Shown piece after piece: positions 10,946-23,775 of a stretch of 64,000 bases of DNA; position 1 is the first letter of the stretch, and every line of letters begins with the position of its first letter. The notes below the pieces were generated by a model. The model made no database searches, was not told the DNA's origin, and worked only from the letters and a program-made list of their open reading frames with translations. A program made the translations under genes and the position numbers. This DNA is from Mixophyes australis (Eukaryota > Chordata > Amphibia > Anura > Limnodynastidae), in contig JAVHZZ010000003.1 in NCBI GenBank assembly GCA_036250195.1, forward strand, positions 40,211,835 to 40,275,834, written 5' to 3'.

Positions 10946-11464
10946 TTTCCGTGAATCCTTGACCTGTCCACTGTATATTACTTTGTTTTAAATACTATCC
11001 TGAATACCAATGCTGAGTAGATGAGTACAATCAGGGCTCCTGCACATGTGTAACAAGACAAGCGTATTTTAGACTTGAGGTCCCTTACACCTGGCGAGGG
11101 AGAACAGGGGTGAGTAAATGCAAGTTAAATACAGTAAGTGCATGTACAGGTAAGTGCACCGCCCCCCAGGAGATATGACCTAATGAGTCTCATCTCCAGG
11201 TGTGCTTTACAGAAGCTGTTATTCACACTGATTGCTCTGTTCTCCAGTGATTCACAACTTAACCCTGCTTTCTGGGCTACAATTCAACACCATACAAACA
11301 AATAACATTATTTATACTTTAAACTACTTCTCTTTTTATTTTTCTCTAAATGTGCATATAGTATATCTTGATGTGTGCTGTGCAGACCATCAAGGTACAA
11401 TAGTGCAAAAGCAAGTTTTGTAATTGAGGTCCATATGGTATGATTTTAATGGTGAACCATAGTG
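10946..11464. other. Nothing recognised
   Basis: No repeat or coding signature seen. Confidence 0.4.
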
Positions 11465-11725
11465 GACACTTACCTACTCTCCCAGAATATCCTGGAGACT
11501 CCCAAGCAAGCTCTCTGGGACTTCTCTGAGCGTGGTCCACCATCCCAGAATCCATCCGCTTCCCTAGTGGTGGCCAGATGGCTTGATGACAGTGCTTGAC
11601 TGCGGATCTTGTCATCGTGGTCCCCCACTGCCTGATATCATGTATCAAGGCATTGAGCAGCAGGTGGCAGAGCCTTGGTGATGCCAATCGCATTATCTCG
11701 CCCCTTACACCCCTCTTTTGAACCT
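11465..11725 (+). mobile_element. Diverged fragment of the 'ctcccgg' repeat family
   Basis: CTTACCTACTCTCCCAGAAT and GGAGACTCCCAAGCAAGCTC match, with substitutions, the start of the copy at 15826-16112. The rest is eroded. Confidence 0.45.
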
Positions 11726-12655
11726 CTGGGATCTCCAACAGGGGAGGTTCAAAATGTAGGAAAGTATGTGTTGGTGTTGCTTGGGAGTAAGAACTTTCCA
11801 AAGTTTAGTTATGAGGAGTGGTTAGATTTAGTATATTCCTGCAAGTACAGTACGCAACAGAGACATGTGTAGGGGACAAACACACTAGTTTTAATTACTA
11901 AACAGGAAAGCTTAATCACGTAGCAGCAATGTTAAATAATCTCACCCAACTGTTTCCCCCTTTTGTGATATGATACCATGCTGACTGTACCATAGCAAAA
12001 TGTTGTTTATTTACACGGTTTTGAAGGGGTTAGGGCCATTCCGTGTCAGCTGCAATGGTCACTCTAGTAAATGAAAACATCATGTAATTTTGATGAGAAC
12101 TAAACTAGAGGCTCCAGAAAGGATTTATTGACATTGGCACTTTAAAGGTTTGCATTGGGATTCTCCGATTGCAGGTCATACCTGCCTATAATGTGGCCAT
12201 TGCTATGATGTCATTTAGCAAACACAGTATAAAGAGAATTTGAATGTCCTTATTTAGCTTGGCATAAATATTTTCCATGTTATTTTGCAAAGAGAACTTC
12301 ATTTCCATGTGATGACAGCACGTCATCTATAAGTTAGTAACGTTACTGTAAAAGTCGACAGCCAATATTAAGGATGCATCAGCGCTGTAGTTGGCAGATC
12401 CAGCGAGTTTACCACTAAGAAAAGCCAGGAAAGAAAATGGCTATTTGGGAAAGTGAAGTTTCTGTAAAATAGTCCATGTAGTATACCAGTCGCTAAATTT
12501 GCACAATGTGAATGTTGAATTGTCAAGCTAAATGGTAAGCAAATGGGATAAATGCTTGGAGATGCTTCCTACAGATCTTGCTAAAGAGATTGTTGTCTAG
12601 CAAGATATGTAGAAGGCATTTAGTTCCTATTTCTTTATATGCTTTTCTGAAAACT
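11726..12655. other. Nothing recognised
   Basis: AT-rich sequence without identifiable repeat ends or coding motifs. Confidence 0.4.
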
Positions 12656-12659
12656 CTTT

Positions 12660-13640
12660 ATATCACCCCGACAGAGTTCTTCCATGACTTTGCGCTTTAT
12701 ATCACCCTTTATACCCATGTCTTTCTTTATTATATCATCTGAGTGTTCTTCCTTGTCTTACATCTTTATATTACCCCAACAGAGATCTTCAATGTCTTTG
12801 ATCTTTATATCACCTAAAAGGAGTTCTATCATGGCTTTGCTCTTTATATCACCTCAAAAGAGATCTTCAATGTCTTTGATGATCGTTATATCACCTGGTA
12901 GAGTTCTTGCAAGTCTTTTCTCTTTATATCACCCGACAGAGTGCTTCCATGTCTTGGCTCTTTATATCACTCTAATGGAGTTCTTCTATGCCTTTGCTCT
13001 ATATATCCCCCAACACTGTTCTTCCATGCCTTTGCTCTTTATATGATCCGAAAGAGGTTTTCCATGTCTTTGCTCTTTATAGCACCCGACAGAGTGCTTC
13101 CTTGTCTTGGCTCTTTATATCACCCTAATGGAGTTCTTCTATGTCTTTGCTCTATATATCCCCCAACACTGTTCTTCCATGTCTTTGCTCTTTATATCAC
13201 CCTGACAGAGTGCTTTCTTATCTTTTCTCTTTATATCACCCTGACAGAGTTCGTCTATGTCTTTGCTCTTTATATCACCCTGACAGAGTGCTTTCTTATC
13301 TTTGCTCTTTATATCACCCTGACAGAGTTCGTCTATGTCTTTGCTCTTTATATCACCCTGACATAGTGCTTTCTTATCTTTGCTCTTTATATCACCCTGA
13401 CAGAGTTCGTCTATGTCTTTGCTCTTTATAGCACCCTGACAATGTTCTTCTATGTTTGCTCTTTATATCACCTTGACGGAGTTCTTCTATGTCATTGCTC
13501 TTTATAGCACCCTGACGGAGATCTTCTATGTCATTGCTCTTTATATCACCAGACAGAGGTCTTTTATGTCTATGCTCTTTTTAACAACCTAACGGAGTTC
13601 TTCTATGTCTTTGCTCTTTATATCAACACCACGGATTTCT
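12660..13640. repeat. 39-bp minisatellite with a 78-bp higher-order unit
   Basis: About 25 copies of a unit built on TTTGCTCTTTATATCACCC. In 13186-13430 the copies alternate between two variants (GTGCTTTCTTATC and GTTCGTCTATGTC), giving a 78-bp period. The unit is 13 codons long, so frames stay open across it. The resulting frames are not genes. Confidence 0.9.
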
Positions 13641-15180
13641 TCCATGCCTATGCTCTTTATGTCTTTGCCAGCCTGATTTCTCACGTTTTTATTACATGCC
13701 TTATATTTAAGTTTAATTCTCTGTAACATCTGCTTTTAACACTATAAATACTTTTTACTTATCCTTTACCACATGTACTGCTTCCTTATTTAGCCACATT
13801 AGACTCTTTTTATTTCTTGAACTTTTGCAGCCATATGGTATAATGATATAACAATAGTTATTGTAAATATTTTTATGAATATCTAATTTGGCCTAATTGC
13901 TCTTTTATGAAAGCACAATATTCAGCCATTAACAATTGGCCTTTCTAAAAGTCATGGTTTTCCTAGCATCCTTACATAAGTTTTTATTAAAACACAAACC
14001 AAGTTACCATGCTATAACCAGTGTATTCTAAAAGCCCCCTCTTCTGTATATTACACTAATATAATTTTTATTAGATAGAATTAAAGCCAATATAATCCCC
14101 CTGTGGTTGGATCTTCAACCACTAGGGGAAGGGAGTTGTCTGCTACAGTTGATATAAATCTGCTTCCTTTGGTGGAACCACTCTTTATATCATTTCAATT
14201 TATACTTGGTTGTGTCAAACACCCCAAATGAGGACTGGACAATGTATTTGAATTAGTGCATACATTTCGGTATAATCAGTTATGCTTTGTAGCATTTAAA
14301 AAATTAGTACCTAGCTTCTTCGTTGCCATGTAAAAATCTAAGCAAAGCCTCCGAATTGTCACCATAATCAGCGATATCTTCCTGAGATTCGTGGAAAAAC
14401 ATATTGTTACAAATAGATAAACCCCATCCCACTTTCCTATAATTATGTTCCTACTAAATATGATATAGCCTTCTATATTTGCTGGCCAGTAATGAGTCTC
14501 CATCTAATATGCTTCAGTTCTACCACTATATCATAATCTTCCTCCAACAATATTAGTTCTAGTTCCTCTATTGTGTTTGAAAGACCCCTAGCGTTTGTTA
14601 ATATACATTTGATATTGTTTTGTCAATCCCATTTTTGAGCACATCACTAAACCCACCCCCCAGTTCTTCCCCCATTCACTGAGCCCTGATTACTGGCTAC
14701 ACTGTTTTACCCATTATACTATGTTCACCCTCCCCCCAGCTCCCCTCTAGCTTAAAATCGCCTCCCTTCTTATAACTATCTCTTCCTCTGCCACAAATCT
14801 ACTCTGTATAATAATAAATTAAATAATAATATTAATAGCCAAAATTAGCATATTTATTAGGGTATGTCAAATTAGGACTAGACTCCATGACACCCTTCCC
14901 TCTGCCCTTTTACCTACCTGTTGACTAGCTGCTTATCTTGGAATATTGCTATTCCATGTTCCAACCCCCAACTTAACTGTAGCCAACCAGGCCCTTCTCA
15001 GTGGTCAGTAAACTCCTCCCAGTTTGTCTAGAAACTTCAGTGTTCTCATTTGTTCATTTAGATACAGAATCCTTCAGAAGTGCAGACAGAGAACAAGATG
15101 AACACTGGGTGGCATTGGCGAGCATGGAAGGAATACTGATAATCACTATATGGGGATTAACAAAAACATATTTTGTTACA
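13641..15180. other. Nothing firmly recognised
   Basis: AT-rich sequence. The C-rich text at 14640-14790 resembles old interspersed-repeat sequence, but no family could be assigned. Confidence 0.35.
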
Positions 15181-15189
15181 GCTAATAGC

Positions 15190-15212
15190 TATATATATAT
15201 ATATATATATAA
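15190..15212. repeat. (TA)n microsatellite
   Basis: Short alternating TA run. Confidence 0.8.
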
Positions 15213-15825
15213 TCAGTTCACAAGTCAATCTTAACACTAACACAAACCTAAAATTTAGAGAATATAATTGTGCACCTGACCTTTGCTCTTTCCTTGCTTT
15301 CAACTGAAAATTTGCTGTAAACTGAATTCATACCTGGTTGCACATCTATACTGCTCAAATACCTTTTTTCGAAAATAAGTAATAAGCTTTGTGAAGCCAA
15401 TTGGAGTAAAGAGAAAGAAAAAATAATGTGAAGGTAGAAGTGGAAGATTAAATTCACAAACCAGTTAACTTGTTTTGCTTTATTTTAATGTGTAACAGAT
15501 AGTATGTGCTTACTATTACATTGATACAAGCGTAGATTTATCTAATCCTTACAGCATTGGTGGGCAACCTGATAGAGTTCATAGGCCGCATGGTGTGGCC
15601 CTCTAACCTTCAAAAGGACCAAACATTTCCCTTAATCTCAGTAATAAGCTTAAACAATACATTCAATCAAAGAAAGAGACATCTATCTGTAGTAACTTGT
15701 TACCTTTAGACAAGTGTTACAAGCTATAACAAACACATCTGACTATAAAGCAGGAAGGAGCTGGGGGCCGCAGGTGAATGCTCGTAGAGCCCATCACTGC
15801 CTCACAGCTAATGGAATAATTACAT

Positions 15826-16112
15826 ACTTGCCAACTCTCTCGGAATATCAAGAGATTGACCCAGAAATCTGGGTCAGTCTCCCGGACTCCCGGGAGAACG
15901 GGCAATTCTCCCGATTCCCGGCCAGCTCTGCAAAGTAAATGGATTGGGCGGGGCTTATTGGTGTCATGTAAGCGTCATTGTGGCCCCGACCCCTAGTTTT
16001 ATTAGTCGAAAAGGTGGTGACAGTTTTGGGGGCGGGGCTAACAGCACGATTCTTTGAGCCCCGCTCCCCCACACCAACCTGTCCCCCGGACCTCCCGGGA
16101 CACAAGCTGCCA
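15826..16112 (+). mobile_element. Nonautonomous element of the 'ctcccgg' family
   Basis: Starts ACTTGCCAACTCTCTCGGAA and ends CCAATGTTGGGAACTATG, with several TCCCGG/CCGGGA words between. The middle has 'gggcggggctta' and 'ggggcggggct', separated by an AT-rich core. A related copy lies in reverse near 21800-21981. No target duplication was confirmed. Confidence 0.6.
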
Positions 16113-16243
16113 ATGTTGGGAACTATGAATGATTATAGCCACAACAGATCTAGGTTTGCTCACTCCATTTCTATCAAGCATTTTATGTTACGTATTATGT
16201 TAAGTAATAAATAAATAGCGACCTGTCCAAATAAATATAAAAC

Positions 16244-16680
16244 CAACAATATATTAAAAATAATAATAATAATAGGAGGAAAAGAAAACTATAATGTATT
16301 ACAATAAATCAAAATAAAGAACCATAATATTACATTATTTTCAGGCCTATGCAGAAAAATATTTATAAAATTAAAAAGATTATAATCGCAAATTGATTTA
16401 CAACCAAATTCAGTATCCAATAATAAATATACACTGCTGGTGAATATCTGTATAGCGTAAAATAGTATGCTATACGTTTTATATTATGCTATACGTTTTA
16501 TATTTTTATGTGAGAGGAAAACTTGATAATGCAGATATTTGCCAGATTACAATTTGATACTCATTAGGATGATGTCCATGTCCCAAAATCATTATTGAGT
16601 TAAAACACAGAGATTAGATATAGTTTTACCTTTACGTTATTTAGTCAGGTATGATATAGTCACAGTTCTCACCACTCTTC
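16244..16680. other. AT-rich sequence with a short (AAT)n run
   Basis: An AAT run lies at about 16255-16275; nothing else is recognised. Confidence 0.5.
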
Positions 16681-16717
16681 TAGGTATCATATCTAATCAT
16701 AAGAACGTAACTTCCCT

Positions 16718-16915
16718 CTACGGTCAGACAACGACCACTGCCTCACCTCTCATCTGGTTACCATGTCCCATTCCCGCACTCAAGATTTCTCCTGTGCTGC
16801 CCCCCTCTTATGGAACGACCTCCCCCATTCTATCAGGCTTTTCCCTAGCCTGCAAACCCTCAAACAATCCTTCAAAACTCACATGTTCAGGATTGCCTAC
16901 CCTTCCGCCATCTAA
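16718..16915 (+). pseudogene. C-terminal fragment of LINE reverse transcriptase
   Basis: Sixty-five codons ending in TAA carry the conserved block [18 protein letters not shown] followed by SIRLFPSLQTLKQSFKTHMF. This matches the corresponding part of the LINE at 6405-10300. Only the extreme C-terminus remains, so it is non-functional. Confidence 0.85.
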
Positions 16916-17220
16916 ACTCTCCCCTCCCCTCCTCTACCACCTTTCTTTATCCTTCCTCACCCATCACTTTCACCTCCCCCTCTCTCCTCCTCACCTATCA
17001 CTTTCACCAGCCCATTTTCTGCTCTCCATTCAGAGTTCCAGTCCCGTCACTATTCTAGTCCACTTTCTACTCCCCATTCACATTTCAATTCCCCTCACCC
17101 TGACCTCCCCTGGTGTTTCCTGTCTGCCGCCTCCTCTGGATTGTAAGCTCTCGTGAGCAGAGTCCTCTATTCCTTGTGTCCTCCTGTCACCTTTCCGTTG
17201 CTTGCGGCATACCAGCTTCA

Positions 17221-17557
17221 CTGAGCACGGTGGCTTAGTGGTTAGAACTTCTGCCTTACAGCATGAGTTCAATTCCCGACCATGGCCTTATCTGTGAGGA
17301 GTTTGTATGTTCTCCCCGTGTTTGCGTGGGTTTCTTCTGGGTGCTCCAGTTTCCTCCCACACTCCAAAAACATACCGGTAGGTTAATTGGCTGCTAACAA
17401 AATTGACCCTAGTCTGTGTGTCTGTCTGTGTGTCTGTGTGTGTGCGTGTGTTAGGGAATTTAGACTGTAAGCCCCAATGGGGCAGGGACTGATGTGAGCG
17501 AGTTCTCTGTACAGCGGTGCAGAATTAGTGGCGCTATATAAATGGTGATGATGATGA
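17221..17557 (+). mobile_element. tRNA-derived V-SINE type element
   Basis: The head has a Pol III A-box-like stretch (GTGGCTTAGTGGTTAG) and a B-box-like stretch (GAGTTCAATTCCC). The body carries the V-SINE core (TATGTTCTCCCCGTGTTTGC through GTTTCCTCCCACACTCCAAA). The tail reads 'gactgtaagccccaatgggg' and 'gtacagcggtgcagaatta', then 'ggcgctatataaat' and a (GAT)n end. The tail resembles the tail of the surrounding LINE, which would let LINE enzymes mobilise it. It would be transcribed by Pol III and is non-coding. Confidence 0.85.
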
Positions 17558-17895
17558 TTCCTCAACCTCGACTTTCGGCTCCAGCTGCACTGTCCTCCTC
17601 TCCCTTACCCTCCATTACTCACTAGTTGGATCCACACTCTTGGATCCAGGCCCATCCTGTTATAGTCCACACCCCACCTCTCTTCCTACCCCTTTCTGTC
17701 TCTCAAACGTTTCTTAAATCATTTATACCTCTCTTCCTGGTCTACCTGTCCTCAGCCGGGTTGTCAAGTCAGCCACACTTGGTTTAGTCTTTGTACTTCC
17801 CTGTATGCCGTCTTCTGTTTTCTCCTATGCACTATGTACGGCGCTGCAGACTCTTTGTGGGGCCATATAAATAAAAGATAATAATAATAATAATG

Positions 17896-20250
17896 CAGGT
17901 TTAAACAGCTGATAAAAGATGGACCCCACCAATTCTGCAGACTGTGTTACAAACCTACTAGTGAAATTCATCCGCTAATTAAGTGATTACGTAATATTTA
18001 CATTATGTATATCTGTTTTTTAAATATACGACATACCCATCACTAAAAGTGAATTTATAGAGCTGTTTATTTGTATAGAAGCTTGTATTGTATGTGGATT
18101 ATTCTATAAGGAATAAGCACCAACAAGATTTGTTAATGCGCTTAGTGGGAGAGACGCAGATAACAAGAACCCAGATTAACGCCACACAGTGTTAATCCTT
18201 TTAGTATACTAAGTCAAATGGTTCAGGATTACTAACAGATGTCCAACATATTGTACAATATAGCAGCTGCCGAAGCCAACGGTGGCTGTATATTCACTAC
18301 TGCTACTGGGCTTGAGATTGTATTAGACAGTATAACCTCAATACCTGAAGACCAAACATACAAACCCCTCCTTTCGAACATATTTACACACTTTTAAGAC
18401 CAACCCACTCCTTCCATTAAGAGTCTGGGATGATCAACAAGGGAAATATTGTGGTCCACATTGGCACTATACTCAACAATGGCACACCGACTTTAGGGCA
18501 GTTTCAATTAGCTGGGAGATGCCGCTGGACATTGCCTCGATGTTCAGCTGTGGACCTTTCCGGCTAATACAGTACAGAGTCCCTGCTTGGTTCTGTAAAA
18601 AACTCAGACGCAATGTATCTCTATAGTCTGATCCGGAGACTCATTGAGTCCTGTTTCGACTAATTTAATCCACCCCTTGATATCCTTATGCGCAGAAACA
18701 TTAACACTCTCCTGGTTAAAGCCGAAAAACAGTAACTAAACATTCCTGCAGATATTCACTTTAAGTCCCTTTACCTGCAGTAAAATAAACAAACCAAATT
18801 TAAAAGAAAAGGCCGCTATTGGTGGGCTTAATTCTTCCTGAGCCTGAGAAGTTCTACTTCTGTGTGGCATGATCGGGTGTGAAGAGATTGATCACCAGCA
18901 GCGGGTAGAGTGTAGAAATAAATGGGTGCCAGATTAATTTTGCTTTTATAAATGCTTTAATTGGGTTTGGGCTTCTCCATGTTGCCCCAAAAATGTTTCC
19001 CTTGGAAGCCAGCTTGCATTTAGGAAGCTGATTTTTTTTTAACTAATTTCGGAAATAGGTCGATTTGGTGTCATCTTCAGTCCTAGCAATCCCTAAACTT
19101 GCTGTGGATACCATACACACACACTCCCTAAGTGAAATAGTCTGAGATCTTTATCTTAGACTAACCCCAGGTAACGTCTGCACTGATATGATGTAAAATG
19201 TTCCTGAAAGCCTGTCTAAGATTACAATCACAGGGTTAGCTACCAGAACTGTCACTCAAAATATGCCTGAGCATGTCCATAATATACTATAAGCCTGAAC
19301 ACCCTCTAGTGGCCAAGAACAATCTAACACAAAGAGTGCAGACTCCTTAAGCAACTTCTACACTAACAACCTCCATGCCACTGATACGAGTGGACTACGC
19401 CTGTAGAATTCAATTTAGAAAATCCTATTTTATTAATAAATTATTACTTTTTAAAAATTATTTCCTAAATAATAATGTTTACTGTAAACAGTCTCATCAC
19501 AGCTACTAACATTGCAAATACAGTAATAATTCCTTTTCCTCGGAGGGCACCTCTCAAAGGTGTAATCCGATTTCTGATCAGCGAGAACTGTCCCCCAACT
19601 ATGAACTATTATGATGCACCGGGGATTAGAAAAATACCTAACATGATTATGGATTATCCGCAGAAGCACAAGGTCGAAAAACCATTGGATCTGTAGCCAT
19701 GTGATGACATCTGCAAGGGTATAAAGAAGAGGGAGTAGCAAGGAAGTGTACTGAGGGTAGGGGTGCTTATATTCCTTATGGTGGCTCTTAAAAATGTGTT
19801 TTATAGATAAGTGAATAGAAACCAGAGAGTTATTGTCTGCAGCGCACATAAAGTGGATTAAAGAGACAGTGAATCTTTACAGACAAGGATTTATGATAAA
19901 CTGTGATTAAGCAATACACCAGTTTAGGGGTGGAGGCGCAGGAATATGCCTCATTGTGCCTACGTGCAAAAATTAGATTTTGTGCTGTAGAACAGTATGG
20001 TTAAATGATGTTCAATAGCTGGAGATTGATAATTTGGGGTATATAGTTGGTTTAGCACAGAACTTTTCACTGCAGCAAAATGACCCTATTATTGTCTATC
20101 CTTGGAGGCAACAGACATTAACCTAAACTTTCAATGGGTTGTCCTTTTGTACCAACAAAATTAAATATTTCATGAAAGACAATAAATATCTACAGATACC
20201 ACAAAGACATGTCCATCAGACATTTCCACATGCCCTTTACATGAATATAA
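17896..20250. other. Nothing firmly recognised
   Basis: No clear repeat ends, tandem arrays or domain motifs. The region 18350-18800 has GC-richer, possibly degenerate coding text with many stops, but I could not assign it to a family. Confidence 0.35.
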
Positions 20251-20260
20251 GATCACCCCA

Positions 20261-20700
20261 CATGTCATCAGACCTCCCCACATGCCATCAGACCTCCCCA
20301 CATGCCATCAGACCTCCCCACATGTCATCAGACCTCCCCACATGCCATCAGACCTCCCCACATGCCATCAGACCTCCCCACATGTCATCAGACCTCCCCA
20401 CATGTCATCAGACCTCCCCACATGCCATCAGACCTCCCCACATGTCATCAGACCTCCCCACATGCCATCAGACCTCCCCACATGTCATCAGACCTCCCCA
20501 CATGCCATCAGACCTCCCCACATGCCATCAGACCTCCCCACATGCCATCAGACCTCCCCACATGTCATCAGACCTCCCCACATGCCATCAGACCTCCCCA
20601 CATGCCATCAGACCTCCCCACATGCCATCAGACCTCCCCACATGTCATCAGACCTCCCCACATGCCATCAGACCTCCCCACATGCCATCAGACCTCCCCA
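20261..20700. repeat. 20-bp minisatellite, 22 exact-length copies
   Basis: The unit CATGYCATCAGACCTCCCCA is repeated 22 times without any indel. The only variable base is position 5 (C in 14 copies, T in 8). The unit has no stop in any forward frame, which explains the three overlapping open frames. Flanking partial units occur at 20251-20260 and 20701-20760. Confidence 0.95.
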
Positions 20701-20760
20701 CATGCACCTTACCACCTATCAGACCTATCTACATGCCCACCAGACCTCCCAACATGCCAT

Positions 20761-21790
20761 TAGACACCCCCCCCAGTAGACATCATTCACCCCCTGCCGG
20801 CACCTGAAGCACCTGCAGCCTCATTAATAAGGTTAAGAAGCCGCGAGTCAGCCCCTGCTACTCTAATGAGTAGTATTTTAGGGGAAAATATGAAAAGAAG
20901 TAGTTAATGAGGTGATTGTAGGCAGGGGACAGGGCTTTGAAGGGACATTTTTACTTTTACTATCATGCGCATTCCTATATGAGCCCAGAGACACTTTGTA
21001 CAAGCTGAACGCTGGCACACGTTTATGTATGTGCAAGGCGGCCAACTAGTATTTCAGCAAAAATAAATTCACTGTACTTCCATATATTTTACTGTTGGCA
21101 AGTTACCTATTCTGTGTTCTGGTGGTCATATACGAAATGTAACCAATGTTAATTAATTTTTGTATGCATATTTTGGTCAATGCAAAGTAAACTAAGGAAT
21201 GTGTATTTTATGTGATATGACCGTGAACCATACTTTGATTAGGTCCTTCTAAGTCAGAACGCCTCTATGATGGTTCACGTTACACATGGTATGCAGAACG
21301 ATTGCTTTTTTTTGTTCCTTTTCAAGTAACTTGCAAAATAAGTGAAACAAACACTGCAGTAAATAGTAGTATTTCCATCTATTTTTCCACCAAGATATTT
21401 CACGTTCTAAGTTTTTTTTCTAATGTTCAAACCTTTCCTCGGGGCATGTGAAGTGGATTTTAACTTAAACAAGGAATAATTCCTGACCATGACAGACTGT
21501 TTTCTATTTCCGACAAATAAAACAGGCTTATTTCCAAACATGAATTCAAGAGTAATAAATAATAACAATATGTTAAACATATTTCAGTCAAACCAGAACC
21601 ACCCAAAGAGCATAAAATGCAACTCAAACAGTAGTCTCATAGAGATGTACTTCTCACTGAACTCTGATGCTCTCATAACATTTAAAGTGATTTATAGTAT
21701 TTATATTAATTTTTATTTTCTTTAAAAAAGTACCGTTGGGCTAAACACTAAAAAAACCTGTTTTTATTTTGATAGATATCAATGGTACCT
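20761..21790. other. Nothing recognised
   Basis: AT-rich; no supported feature. Confidence 0.4.
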
Positions 21791-21799
21791 AAAACCACG

Positions 21800-21981
21800 A
21801 GGTGCAGCGTTTTGCATCATTTTGGCTCCACCCGCAACAAAATCAACATTTTGTCGTGGGGCGGAGCCAAAATTACGTGAATTGCATAATTTAGGCTCTC
21901 AACGAGCATGTTGCAGGAGAATTACCTGCTCTCCTGGGAGACCGGGAGACCTACCAGGAATTCGGGTGAGTGGGCAAGTAC
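21800..21981 (-). mobile_element. Fragment of the 'ctcccgg' family, reverse orientation
   Basis: CTCTCCTGGGAGACCGGGAG and 'gtgagtgggcaagtac' are the reverse of the 15826 copy's start. The left part holds an inverted pair, ATTTTGGCTCCACCC and GGGCGGAGCCAAAAT. Confidence 0.55.
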
Positions 21982-22177
21982 ACTTTAAGATGAAATGATA
22001 AATGACCAACATTATTATTGTTAAATTATTTAACAGTATGTCTAGGTGATTCAGCCATTACTGTTCAGCAATATCATCACATTAACAATGAAAACATATT
22101 TTCCTTACACAAATGCAATTTAACAGAAGTACTTTAATAATTACAGTCTTTCAATAGCAATCTCCAGTAACTATTCT

Positions 22178-22185
22178 TATGCAGT
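22178..22185. repeat. Left target-site duplication TATGCAGT
   Basis: Identical to 24873-24880. Confidence 0.85.
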
Positions 22186-22434
22186 CAGGGCCGGACTGGC
22201 CATCTGGCACTTCTGGCAAATGCCAGAAGGGCCGATGGCAGTGTGGGCCGGCCCGGCTCCCTGCGATCCCCCGATTAAATAAAAATTATTTTTTTTTTTG
22301 TGTTTGTGCAGCCATCATGACGTCACAGGTCATGACGGCTCTGTGCCCCGGCCCGGCTCCCGCGCTTCAAGTTCCCGGCCGCGTAGGACTAGCTGCAGTG
22401 GAGGCTGCTGTCAGTGCTGAGGTAAGTGTAGGGA

Positions 22435-23400
22435 GGGGGGGGGGCAGAAAAACGGCATATGTATGTGTGGAGGGAGGGGGGCAGAAAAATGGCATATGTA
22501 TGTGTGGAGGGAGGAGGGCAGAAAAATGGCATATGCATGTGTGGAGGGGGGGCAGAAAAATGGCATATGTATGTGTGGAGGGGGGGCAGAAAAACGGCAT
22601 ATGTGTGGAGGGAGGGGGGTGCAGAAAAACGGCATATGTATGTGTGGAGGGAGGGGGGGCAGAAAAACGGCATATGTATGTGTGGAGGGAGGGGGGGCAG
22701 AAAAACGGCATATGCATGTGTGGAGGGGGGGCAGAAAAATGGCATATGTATGTGTGGAGGGGGGGCAGAAAAACGGCATATGTATGTGTGGAGGGAGGGG
22801 GGGGGGCAGAAAAACGGCATATGTATGTGTGGAGGGAGGGGGGGCAGAAAAACGGCATATGCATGTGTGGAGGGAGGGGGGCAGAAAAATGCCATATGTA
22901 TGTGTGGAGGGAGAGGGGGGCAGAAAAACGGCATATGCATGTGTGGAGTGGGGGCAGAAAAACGGCATATGTATGTGTGCAGGGAGGGGGGGCAGAAAAA
23001 CAGCATATGTATGTGTGGAGGGGCATAAAAACGGCATATGTATGTGTGCAAGGAGGGGGAGGCAGGAAAATGGCATATGTATGTGTGGAGGGAGGGGGGG
23101 CAGAAAAACGGCATATGTGTGCAGGGAGGGGGGGGCAGAAAAACGGCATATGTGTGCAGGGAGGGAGGGGGGGGCAGAAAAACGGCATATATATGTGTGG
23201 AGGGAGGGGGGGCAGATAAACGGCATATGTATGTGTGGAGGGAGGGGGGGGCAGAAAAATGGCATATGTATGTGTGCATGGAGGGGGGGGCAGAAAAATG
23301 ACACATATATGTGCAGGGAGGGGGGGGGCAGAAAAACGGCATATGTATGCAGGGAGGGAGGGAGGGGGGCAGTAAAATGGCATATATGTGCAGGTGGGGG
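22435..23400. repeat. G-rich minisatellite, units of about 38-40 bp
   Basis: The unit core GCAGAAAAACGGCATATGTA is followed by TGTGTGGAGGGAGGGGGG. Roughly two dozen copies occur; length varies through the G run. Many copies keep frames open on both strands, which explains the repetitive Pro/His-rich and Gly-rich frames. They are not genes. Confidence 0.92.
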
Positions 23401-23597
23401 AGAGGAACCGAATATGTGTGCAGGGGAAAGAGGGGGTGAGTGAAAATGTCTGCAGGGGGAAGGAGGGGGGGTGAGTGAAAATGTCTGCAGGGGGAAGGAG
23501 GGGATAAGTGAAAATGTCTGCAGAGGGAAGAGGGCGTGATTGAAAATGTCTGCAGGGGGGACAATGGCTGTAGGATGGGGAAAATAAAAATGGCCAA

Positions 23598-23775
23598 TGT
23601 GTGTGGGGGACAGTATATGACTATAATGTGTGTGGGGGACAGTATATGACTATAATGTGTGTGGGGGACAGTATATGACTATAATGTGTGTGGGGGACAG
23701 TATATGACTACAATGTGTGTGGGGGACAGTATATGACTATAATGTGTGTGGGGGACAGTATATGACTATAATGTG
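23598..23775. repeat. 30-bp minisatellite, about six copies
   Basis: The unit GTGTGTGGGGGACAGTATAT plus GACTATAAT is repeated almost without change (one copy has GACTACAAT). Confidence 0.92.

Larger units (their letters stand above)
16690..17895 (+). mobile_element. 5'-truncated CR1/L2-type LINE, split by a SINE
   Basis: Contains the C-terminal end of the reverse-transcriptase frame, then a C/T-rich 3' UTR with 'ttgtaagctctcgtgagcag'. After an inserted SINE (17221-17557) it continues to 'gtacggcgctgcagactc', 'ccatataaataaaaga' and an AAT microsatellite tail. This is the same family as the minus-strand LINE at 6405-10300, in the opposite orientation. Confidence 0.8.

Noticed and set aside
18350..18800. 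Possible degenerate coding block in the GC-richer stretch
   Set aside because: One frame gives a run of plausible residues, but stops are frequent and no family motif could be identified.
20261..20700. CRISPR-like regular spacing
   Set aside because: Units are contiguous with no unique spacers, and the genome is eukaryotic; it is a simple minisatellite.
20139..20807. Three overlapping frames with a 20-residue periodic pattern
   Set aside because: Twenty-bp units give a 20-codon period in each frame; an artefact of the minisatellite.
22179..23597. Long Gly- or Pro/His-rich frames on both strands
   Set aside because: Generated by the 38-40-bp G-rich minisatellite inside the 22186-24872 element.
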